From Erythrobacter sp. (lineage in GTDB: Bacteria; Pseudomonadota; Alphaproteobacteria; Sphingomonadales; Sphingomonadaceae), in the NCBI GenBank assembly GCA_013822125.1, contig PNJY01000009.1, forward strand, positions 1 to 43,525: a stretch of 43,525 bases of DNA, given 5' to 3'. The notes under the pieces were generated by a model, which worked only from the letters and a program-made list of their open reading frames with translations, ran no database searches and had not been told where the DNA came from. This document shows, one piece after another, positions 1 through 6,550 of this stretch. Every line of letters begins with the position of its first letter. Within the stretch, counting starts at the first letter, position 1. Both the position numbers and the translations under genes were made by a program.

Positions 1-537
1 CGCCGCGAGGACAACCGGCTCGCGCCTGATGAATACAAGGCGCTGCATCCGATGGGGATCGCGCCCGTAATCGAGGACGGCGATCTGGTGCTGGGTGAAA
101 GCGGCGCGATCATCGACTACCTGCTCGCGAAGCATGGCAAGGGCCGGCTCGTCCCCGCGCTCGACAGTCCGGACTTCCCGCTGCACCTGTTCTGGTTTCA
201 TCACGCCAATAGTACATTCATGACAAATGCCATGATGGCGCTGGTGGCCAATGCCGCGGGCGCTGCCGAATTGCCCGAATTCGTCGCCAATCGCGGGGCG
301 AAAAGCTGGCAGATGATCGAACAGCACCTGGGCGAGTACCCTTGGTTCGGCGGCAGTGAATTTTCCGCAGCCGACGTGATGATGGGCTTCGGCCTCACCA
401 CCGCGCGGCTGTTCGGCGGGCCGGACATGGCGGAATTCCCCAATATTTGCGCCTGGCTCGGGCGGATCGGCGCACGCCCAGCCTATCAGCGCGCCATGGC
501 CAAGGCCGAACCGGGAATGCCGCCAAAGCTGGACTAA
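1..537 (+). CDS. Glutathione S-transferase family protein (5' end missing)
   Basis: The reading frame is open from the first base of the window, so the true start lies to the left. About 178 residues are visible. The start of the visible part carries the end of the thioredoxin-like GST N-domain, with the cis-Pro region (HPMGIAPVIEDG) and the glutathione-binding stretch GESGAIIDYL, in which Glu and Ser contact the gamma-glutamyl group. The all-helical C-domain follows, with a typical late SAADVMMGF motif (N-capping box). Family members conjugate or reduce electrophiles with glutathione in the cytoplasm; the substrate cannot be read from sequence. The gene ends convergently with the next one, the two stop codons overlapping by 4 bases. 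The family call is firm, the subclass is not. Confidence 0.9.
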   Translation, partial: RREDNRLAPDEYKALHPMGIAPVIEDGDLVLGESGAIIDYLLAKHGKGRLVPALDSPDFPLHLFWFHHANSTFMTNAMMALVANAAGAAELPEFVANRGAKSWQMIEQHLGEYPWFGGSEFSAADVMMGFGLTTARLFGGPDMAEFPNICAWLGRIGARPAYQRAMAKAEPGMPPKLD

Positions 538-1433
538 TCGCGAGCGATCGCAGCGACCGGCTGTTGCCGCGCCAGGCGGCGGCGCACCCACCACGGGCGC
601 ACGATCTCGCCGCGCTGCGACGCCAGCCAGACGAGGTAGGCACCCACCGAAGTTGCCACCACCATAGCGATCACCGATGCTTCGAGCCCGAAGGCACCGC
701 CGCTCAGCAGCTCGTTGCCATGAAGTTGCGCTTCGACCATGCCGTCGACGTCGTTGCCTGACACTGGCACGTCCCAGATAAACCCCTGGGTGACGTTCCA
801 ACCGAAGTGAATTCCGATTGCAAACCATAGCGAACGAGTCACCATGTAGGCCCCGCCCAGCAATATGCCGGCCTCCAGGGCGATCGCCAGTGATGACAGC
901 CAAGTGGCATTGTCATTACTGATATGGGCAAATCCGAACAGACCCGAAGTCACAGCCAACGCAAACCAGCTGCCCCCAAAATCCTCAAGCCACCGGAACA
1001 GGACACCGCGAAACATCAGTTCCTCGACGAAACCGGCGGCAAAACCGGCGACAAATAGAATCATCACGAAATCTTCGCCGCCGCCCCAGCCGACGATGCG
1101 ATAGGAACCCAGCGCGGCAGCAATCGCCACAATGGCCGAGAACAAGCCAAAGGCAAGCAGCGTTCCTTGTGCCAATTCGCGCGAGGCGCGGTGCCACGGC
1201 AGGTCATCATGCGGCGCATCCCCCAGATGCCGAATGAAAAACTTGTAGATGATCAGCAGCAGAGCGATGAGCGCAATGACCTTGGCGGTACGACTCGCGT
1301 CCTGGCTGCCGATGTCCGGCAAATGCTCCACCAGCCAACCGAAACCCGATGTTGAGCCGACGACCGCCAGCAATGCGATCGCAAGTGCGACAAGCGGAAA
1401 ATCGGCGATTCTGCGCCACAGCGGATTTGTCAT
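534..1433 (-). CDS. CPBP family intramembrane glutamic endopeptidase
   Basis: A 299-residue polytopic membrane protein with the three CPBP (CAAX protease/Abi) motifs: EELMFRG (motif 1, EExxxR), GFAHI (motif 2, FxxxH) and HFGWN (motif 3, HxxxN). These supply the catalytic Glu and His residues of Rce1-like intramembrane proteases. Several hydrophobic helices flank the motifs. I chose the ATG at 1433 because a GGGAGG ribosome binding site lies about 7 bases upstream of it; the frame stays open to 1490 but without such a site. Bacterial members are linked to bacteriocin self-immunity, protein maturation or membrane signalling, but the substrate here is unknown. It is 59 bases downstream of ada on the same strand and may be read from it. 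Confidence 0.88.
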   Translation of the reverse strand: MTNPLWRRIADFPLVALAIALLAVVGSTSGFGWLVEHLPDIGSQDASRTAKVIALIALLLIIYKFFIRHLGDAPHDDLPWHRASRELAQGTLLAFGLFSAIVAIAAALGSYRIVGWGGGEDFVMILFVAGFAAGFVEELMFRGVLFRWLEDFGGSWFALAVTSGLFGFAHISNDNATWLSSLAIALEAGILLGGAYMVTRSLWFAIGIHFGWNVTQGFIWDVPVSGNDVDGMVEAQLHGNELLSGGAFGLEASVIAMVVATSVGAYLVWLASQRGEIVRPWWVRRRLARQQPVAAIARD

Positions 1434-1492
1434 TCGAATGCCTCCCGAAACGCGCAACCGATGGCGCGGATCGGATACCAGAGCAATCAAAT

Positions 1493-2515
1493 TTAGCCTT
1501 TCGCCCGCTCCCTTTTAAGCAACTCGCTCTTTATCTGCGTGCCATAGGCATAGCCGCCGAGCGTGCCGTCAGCCTGGATCACCCTGTGGCAGGGGATCAG
1601 CACCGCGATGTTGTTCGCGCCGTTGGCGCCCCCCACCGCGCGGCAGGCCTTTGGATTGCCCACCAATGCTGCAAGCTCGCCATAGCTGCGCGTTTCGCCC
1701 GGCGGGATGCGCCGCAATTCTTGCCACACGCGCTGCTGGAATGCCGTTCCTTTCACATCTAGTGGAATGTCGCGCAGCACGCCGGGCTGTTCGACCGCGC
1801 GCGTCACTTCGTCGAACAGCGTGCGGAACCCGCTCCCTGCGCGCACCAGATCGGCCATCGGAAAGCGCGCGCGCAGCTCATCCTCCCCTTCGTTGAAAGC
1901 GAGGCAACAAACGCCCCTCTCTGTTGCGGCGACCAACATCGGGGCGAGGCTCGTCTCGATCACATCCCAATGGATCACGCGCCCCTTGCCGCCGTTACGC
2001 CAATCGCTGGCGTTCATCCCTAACTTCCCTTCCATTGCCTTGTAAAACCGGCTCGGTGCCTCATAACCCGCATCGTAGATCGCGTCGGTGACACGCTGCG
2101 ATCTTACAAGTGCGTCCCTGGCGCGCTCTTCGCGCAGCGCACGGGCATAGGCGGCGGGCGAAAGCCCGGTGGCGCGCTTGAACAGACGTTGAAAATGCGC
2201 GGGCGAATAGCCGGTTATGACAGCAAGTTCCTCCAGCGATGCCCGTTCGCCGGCCTTGATTGCTTCGATTGCCGCCAACACCGCTGCCTCGTCGCGCGCC
2301 ACGTCATCGGGGCGGCAGCGCTTGCATGGCCTCAGCCCCGCCTCGCGCGCATCCGCTCCACTGGCAAAGAAGCGAACGTTGCCGCGCGCCGGGTGCCGCG
2401 CCGCGCAGGACGGGCGGCAATAGATACCCGTGGTGAGCACGCCGGTGACGAAGCGCCCGTCAAACCGCCGGTCGCGCCCCAGCACCGCCTGCCAGGCTTC
2501 ATCCACCGCGATCAT
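1493..2515 (-). CDS. ada: Bifunctional Ada: methylphosphotriester sensor/activator and O6-methylguanine-DNA methyltransferase
   Basis: 340 residues with the full three-part Ada architecture. The N-terminal zinc domain has C33, C37, C64 and C67 (CRPSC, CKRC); the first Cys accepts methyl groups from DNA phosphotriesters. An AraC-type helix-turn-helix domain follows (about residues 80-180, GYSPAHFQRLFKRATG). The C-terminal alkyltransferase domain has the PCHRV active site with C309. In the family, methylation of the N-terminal Cys turns the protein into an activator of its own operon and other repair genes. The start codon overlaps the stop of the upstream DUF1203 gene by 4 bases (TGATG arrangement), so translation is probably coupled. 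No alkB or alkA is visible nearby. Confidence 0.96.
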   Translation of the reverse strand: MIAVDEAWQAVLGRDRRFDGRFVTGVLTTGIYCRPSCAARHPARGNVRFFASGADAREAGLRPCKRCRPDDVARDEAAVLAAIEAIKAGERASLEELAVITGYSPAHFQRLFKRATGLSPAAYARALREERARDALVRSQRVTDAIYDAGYEAPSRFYKAMEGKLGMNASDWRNGGKGRVIHWDVIETSLAPMLVAATERGVCCLAFNEGEDELRARFPMADLVRAGSGFRTLFDEVTRAVEQPGVLRDIPLDVKGTAFQQRVWQELRRIPPGETRSYGELAALVGNPKACRAVGGANGANNIAVLIPCHRVIQADGTLGGYAYGTQIKSELLKRERAKG

Positions 2516-2994
2516 CCTGCCGCTCCTTCATGGCGATCTACCCGCGCGGCAAAACAGCCGTGCGCAGCGTTGTGCGCATGGATATAGGCGATTTCAGGGT
2601 TCGCAAACAGGTTGCAGATTGCAGCATCGGCCTGCCCCGGCAGTGCGAGACGCGCATCCTTGAGCAGCCCGTCCTCCCCGAAGCCGCGCATACCTAGCGG
2701 ACGGCCTTCGAACACCGGCGGCAGTTTGTCGATATAGTCGGCAGGCTCCTGCGCCAGTTCGCGCACATAGATCGCGTAGGCGCTCCGATAGGGCGTGGCG
2801 ACGTCATGGCTGGTGTGGTGGAGCAGGATCAATTGCTCGCCCTTGTCCGCGTTACGCAACGAAACCCGGCAGGGAAACCCGCGATCGGCCGCGGCGGTCA
2901 CGCGCCTGGCGTTGCGTTTTGTTAGTGCCGCATCGTTGAGCGCGAAGAGCGCGGCGAAGGGTTCTGGCGAAAGTCCGGTGATGCGATAAGTCAT
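2512..2994 (-). CDS. DUF1203 domain-containing protein
   Basis: 160 residues, soluble, matching the DUF1203 family by its overall pattern (start MTYRITGLSPEPFAALF, core PCRVSLRNADKGEQLIL and LLHHTSHDVATPYRSAYAIYV, and a C-terminal YIHAHNAAHGCFAA block). The conserved His residues (LHHTS, HAHNAAHGC) could bind metal, but no function is established. The ATG at 2994 is chosen because CGGAGA lies about 8 bases upstream and the DUF1203 homology starts there; the frame is open further up to 3216 but would run into the divergent protease gene. It is the first gene of a two-gene unit with ada (4-base overlap), so it may be induced with alkylation repair. Confidence 0.85.
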   Translation of the reverse strand: MTYRITGLSPEPFAALFALNDAALTKRNARRVTAAADRGFPCRVSLRNADKGEQLILLHHTSHDVATPYRSAYAIYVRELAQEPADYIDKLPPVFEGRPLGMRGFGEDGLLKDARLALPGQADAAICNLFANPEIAYIHAHNAAHGCFAARVDRHEGAAG

Positions 2995-3091
2995 GCTTGG
3001 TCTCCGTGTTATGAAGCCTTGCATAGCGGCTCGCAAATCTGCGCGCGTCCCGAAGCTTGCGGTCAAAGCAAACACGCGCCACACTCGGCGC

Positions 3092-4654
3092 ATGAAACAC
3101 ATCCTCATGCTCGTCGGCGCGATCCTCGCGCTGGCGTTCCCCGGCCCTGCCAACGCCGACCCAGCCGACATCGACGCCGCCGCGCGCGGCGTGGTGAGGG
3201 TTGTGATCATCGGCACCGACGGGAAAGAGGTCTATCCCGTCAGTCACGGCAGCGGCTTTGCGGTATCTCCCACGCAAATCGTCACCAATGCTCATGTCGT
3301 GCGCGAGGCGATGCTCGACGATACCTTGCGGATCGGGATCGTGCCGCCCGAAGGCGAGGACGCCGCCTATGGCCGGGCGGTGGCGGTAAGCCCGCGCAAC
3401 GACCTGGCGTTAATCGAGATCACCGAGGGCAGGCTGCGTCTGCCGCCGCTCACGATAGCCGGCGGCGTTGTAGACGAGCTTCACGATGTCTCAGCAGTCG
3501 GTTATCCGATGAATGTCGATCAGGCCCAGGGGCTGGATATCGGCGACATTTTTCGCGCGCAGCCTCCGGTCAAGAGCCGTGGCTTCATTTCGGGCTCACG
3601 GCCAAGCCGCCAGTTCGATACGCTGCTCCACACCGCACCGCTGGCGCGCGGCAACTCGGGCGGGCCGTTGCTCGACAATTGCGGCAGGGTGCTGGGCGTA
3701 AACAGTTTTGGTGCCACGTCCGACGGAACCGACGCCGAATTCTATTTCGCCGTATCGACGCGCGAACTTATTCCGTTCCTGCGCGCCAACGGCATCGAAG
3801 CACGCATCAACGCGCTGCCTTGTCGCAGCCTCGCCGAACTTGACGAGGCCGAGCGCGCCATGATGGACGCGCAGCGTGCGGAGGCGGCAGGCCTGGTCGC
3901 CGCGCGCGAGATGGCGCAACGCGAAAAGCTCGACCGGGCCCAGCTCGAAGCGCAATTGGCGGTCCAGAGCCAGCGCGAGAATTTCATGGCGGCTGCGATG
4001 ATCGCGCTGCTCGTGGCACTTGGCAGCGGATATTTCGCCTTGCAGCAGCGGCGGGCGGGCGGGCTGCGCAAGCGTGTGGCCTCGTTTGCCGTGATTGCCG
4101 TTGTCGGCGGGCTTGGCACCATACTGCTATGGGTCACACGCCCCGGCCTTGAAGAGATAGACGAGCGCGTGCGGCTGGCCATGGATGAAGGAACGCCCGA
4201 TCCGGCCGATCCGCCATCGCAGGCCAGCGAAGGCACGATGCTGTGCACATTCGTTCCCGAGCGCAGCCGGGTTACGGGCGCCAGGATGGACGATGTTGAA
4301 TTCGAATGGGCGGCGGATGGTTGCGTCAACGGGCGCACACAATACGGGTTCGCAGATGGCGAATGGCGCCGTGTGCTGGTTGCTGAGGATGAGGACGCGG
4401 TGGCGGTCAACAGCTATGATCCGCTTAGCCGCACCTTCCGCTCTGATCGCTATCCTCTCAGCCGCAAGGCGATGGAGATGGTGCGCGCGGTTCGTGCCGA
4501 ATATACGCCGCCCCAATGCGGCATCACCAACGCTGCGCGTGACCTGGGCGAACAGCAGGGGGCAATCCTCTCGTTGCTTCCCGCGCAGCCCAATGAACGG
4601 CTGGTCTACAGCTGCGCGCCCAAGGCGAGGGTCAGAGCATCGCAGCACGAATAG
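3092..4654 (+). CDS. Exported trypsin-like serine protease with coiled coil, two membrane helices and a Cys-containing C-terminal domain
   Basis: 520 residues. Residues 1-22 form a signal peptide ending PANA-D. A trypsin-like (DegP/S1C-type) domain follows with an intact triad: H68 in TNAHVV, D104 in RNDLALIEI, S189 in RGNSGGPLL. Residues about 247-297 are charged, Ala/Glu/Gln-rich and predicted coiled coil. Two hydrophobic helices (about 298-317 and 329-348) are joined by a short Arg/Lys-rich loop, so both the protease domain and the C-terminal 170 residues should face the periplasm. The C-terminal domain has several Cys (about 4) and is not one I recognise; there is no PDZ domain. The ATG at 3092 is chosen because it opens the signal peptide; the frame is open up to 2993. 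Transcribed away from DUF1203-ada and followed after 54 bases by msrB-msrA. Confidence 0.88.
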   Translation: MKHILMLVGAILALAFPGPANADPADIDAAARGVVRVVIIGTDGKEVYPVSHGSGFAVSPTQIVTNAHVVREAMLDDTLRIGIVPPEGEDAAYGRAVAVSPRNDLALIEITEGRLRLPPLTIAGGVVDELHDVSAVGYPMNVDQAQGLDIGDIFRAQPPVKSRGFISGSRPSRQFDTLLHTAPLARGNSGGPLLDNCGRVLGVNSFGATSDGTDAEFYFAVSTRELIPFLRANGIEARINALPCRSLAELDEAERAMMDAQRAEAAGLVAAREMAQREKLDRAQLEAQLAVQSQRENFMAAAMIALLVALGSGYFALQQRRAGGLRKRVASFAVIAVVGGLGTILLWVTRPGLEEIDERVRLAMDEGTPDPADPPSQASEGTMLCTFVPERSRVTGARMDDVEFEWAADGCVNGRTQYGFADGEWRRVLVAEDEDAVAVNSYDPLSRTFRSDRYPLSRKAMEMVRAVRAEYTPPQCGITNAARDLGEQQGAILSLLPAQPNERLVYSCAPKARVRASQHE

Positions 4655-4708
4655 GGCGTTTGTAACCAAACGGGCCACTGCCGCGTATCTCGCCATGAGG
4701 TGAAGATA

Positions 4709-5209
4709 ATGAACCGACGTAATGTGATGATCGCTGGTGCCGGTCTGCTCGCGGGCTTGTTCTCGCGCGCGCAAGTCGCCAGCGCCAAGCCCGCGAGCAA
4801 GTTCGAGGTCGCCTACAGCGATGCCGAGTGGAAACGCAGGCTGGCCCCGCGACAGTACTACATACTACGCGAGCAGGGGACCGAGCGCCCGTTCAGCAGC
4901 GCGCTGCTGAAGGAAAAGCGCAACGGCGTGTATGCCTGTGCCGGCTGTGCGCTCCCCGTATATCGCTCTGCCGACAAGTTCGACAGCGGCACCGGCTGGC
5001 CCAGCTTCGTGCGCGCGATCAAGGGTAACGTCGGCACCAGCATCGACAAAAGCTGGTTCATGACCCGCACCGAAGTGCATTGCCGCCGCTGCGGCGGTCA
5101 TCTGGGGCATGTGTTCGACGATGGGCCACCGCCCACCGGCAAGCGCCACTGCATCAACGGCGACGCGCTCGATTTCGTTGCTGCCGCACGCAAGGCGAAA
5201 TCGTCATGA
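4709..5209 (+). CDS. msrB: Peptide-methionine (R)-S-oxide reductase MsrB, exported
   Basis: 166 residues. Reduces the R-epimer of methionine sulfoxide in proteins. Two zinc-binding CxxC pairs are present (C77/C80 in CAGC, C125/C128 in CRRC), as are the signature FDSGTGWPSF and the catalytic Cys C148 in KRHCINGDALDF. The N-terminus MNRRNVMIAGAGLLAG, followed by a small-residue cleavage region (ASA), looks like a Tat or twin-Arg-like signal peptide, so the enzyme probably acts in the periplasm. I chose the ATG at 4709, with GAGGTG 6 bases upstream, over the in-frame GTG at 4700, which lies inside that site. Its stop overlaps the msrA start (ATGA). Confidence 0.95.
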   Translation: MNRRNVMIAGAGLLAGLFSRAQVASAKPASKFEVAYSDAEWKRRLAPRQYYILREQGTERPFSSALLKEKRNGVYACAGCALPVYRSADKFDSGTGWPSFVRAIKGNVGTSIDKSWFMTRTEVHCRRCGGHLGHVFDDGPPPTGKRHCINGDALDFVAAARKAKSS

Positions 5210-5790
5210 GGTTGATCCTGGCGATTGCCGTTGCCGCGCTGTTGTCGGCGTTCACGCAGGCCAAGGACACGCCGCCCCGCGCCGAGGCCTACTTTGCCAT
5301 GGGCTGCTTCTGGTGCGCCGAACACGACATGGAAGCGGTACCGGGCGTGATCGAGGTGGTGTCGGGCTATACCGGCGGGACCACGCGCAACCCCACTTAT
5401 GAGCAGGTCAGCGCCGGGGGCACGGGGCATTACGAGGCGGTGCGCGTGATCTACGACCCTGCCAGGCTCAAATATTCGCAGCTTCTCGACGTGTTCTGGA
5501 AGAATGTGGACCCCTTCGATCCCGCCGGGCAATTCTGCGACAAGGGCGCATCGTATCGTGCCGCAATATTCCCGGTGAACGCAGCGCAGAGAAAACTCGC
5601 CGAAGCCTCGAAGGTCAGCGTGGAAAAACGCTTGGGGCGTTCAGTCACAACGAAGATCGTCGCCAAGCGGCCATTCTACAAGGCCGAGGAATATCATCAG
5701 GACTATGCGGAAAAGAATCCGCTCCGCTACAGTTTCTACCGTCGGGGCTGCGGCCGCGACGCACGGCTGAGACAGGTCTGGGGCCAGTGA
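5206..5790 (+). CDS. msrA: Peptide-methionine (S)-S-oxide reductase MsrA, exported
   Basis: 194 residues. Reduces the S-epimer of methionine sulfoxide, complementing MsrB. The catalytic Cys is C34 in the invariant GCFWCAE motif, and the family blocks SGYTGG, YEQVSAGGTGHYEAV and YHQDYAEKNP are all present. Later Cys residues (QFCDKG, and GCGRD near the C-terminus) are candidate resolving cysteines. Residues 1-19 form a signal peptide (hydrophobic core ILAIAVAALLSAF), so this copy is also exported. The start overlaps msrB by 4 bases, giving coupled translation of both epimer-specific enzymes. Exported reductases need an external electron donor; no DsbD/CcdA-like gene is visible nearby. Confidence 0.95.
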   Translation: MRLILAIAVAALLSAFTQAKDTPPRAEAYFAMGCFWCAEHDMEAVPGVIEVVSGYTGGTTRNPTYEQVSAGGTGHYEAVRVIYDPARLKYSQLLDVFWKNVDPFDPAGQFCDKGASYRAAIFPVNAAQRKLAEASKVSVEKRLGRSVTTKIVAKRPFYKAEEYHQDYAEKNPLRYSFYRRGCGRDARLRQVWGQ

Positions 5791-5826
5791 GAACGCCGCG
5801 GCGGTACTGCCCGCCGGTCTCGATGG

Positions 5827-6381
5827 TCAGGCCCCGCCGTTGCGAACGACAGGCCGCAACGCGGGCACTTCGCGCGCGGCTTCCTCGGCGCTGATCCCGG
5901 GCGCAGGGGCAGCGCTGATCTTTTCCTGCCTGCGTGCCACCCTGCCCGCCCGCTCGATAGCGCGCACCAGCCGCGGATAGACCCCGCAGCGGCACAGATT
6001 GGGAACCGCGGCCTTGATTTCCGCTTCGCCCGGAGCAGAATTCTGCTGGAGCAGCGCGGCTGCGGCCATGACGATACCCGGTGTGCAGAACCCGCACTGG
6101 ATCGCCTGTTCGGCCACCAACGCCTGCTGCACCGGGTGCGCACGATCGCGCGACAGCCCTTCGATGGTGGTGATGAAGCGCCCCTCGGCCTCGGCAATGG
6201 TGATGAGACACGACCTGAGAGCTGCACCATCGACGATCACCATGCAGGCACCGCAATCGCCATTGCCGCAACCATATTTGGTGCCGGTGAGATTGGCCGC
6301 ATCGCGCAGTGCCCACAGCAACGGCGTATCCGGGGCCATGTCGAACTGCACCGGTCGATCGTTAACAGTCATCTGCGACAT
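5827..6381 (-). CDS. [2Fe-2S] subunit of xanthine dehydrogenase/isoquinoline 1-oxidoreductase (IorA) type, orphan
   Basis: 184 residues, the size of the small iron-sulfur subunit of molybdenum hydroxylases. The plant-ferredoxin-type cluster is bound by C38, C43, C46 and C58 (YGCGNGDCGAC), and the second helical cluster by C96, C99, C130 and C132 (CGFC, CRC). The family passes electrons from a molybdopterin subunit to an acceptor. Here the gene stands alone: upstream is divergent cheA, downstream is convergent msrA, and no large molybdopterin-binding subunit is present. The last ~35 residues (after RRQEKIS) are an Ala/Pro-rich tail. The start at 6381 is chosen because GGAGAG lies 9 bases upstream; ATG 6372 is an alternative. 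Confidence 0.9.
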   Translation of the reverse strand: MSQMTVNDRPVQFDMAPDTPLLWALRDAANLTGTKYGCGNGDCGACMVIVDGAALRSCLITIAEAEGRFITTIEGLSRDRAHPVQQALVAEQAIQCGFCTPGIVMAAAALLQQNSAPGEAEIKAAVPNLCRCGVYPRLVRAIERAGRVARRQEKISAAPAPGISAEEAAREVPALRPVVRNGGA

Positions 6382-6550
6382 CGGCGCGCACTCTCCGTGG
6401 CTGGTTCGGAAGTCCCCGCCTATCGCACGGCCAGCCCGGTCGCAACTCCTGCGACTTCCAATTGTGCAAGGACGCAAAGGAAAACTCCGGTGACCATTCG
6501 TTAACCATCATCCTGCATAGCGTTGGCGCGGTTTCGGGAGATTGCGGACA

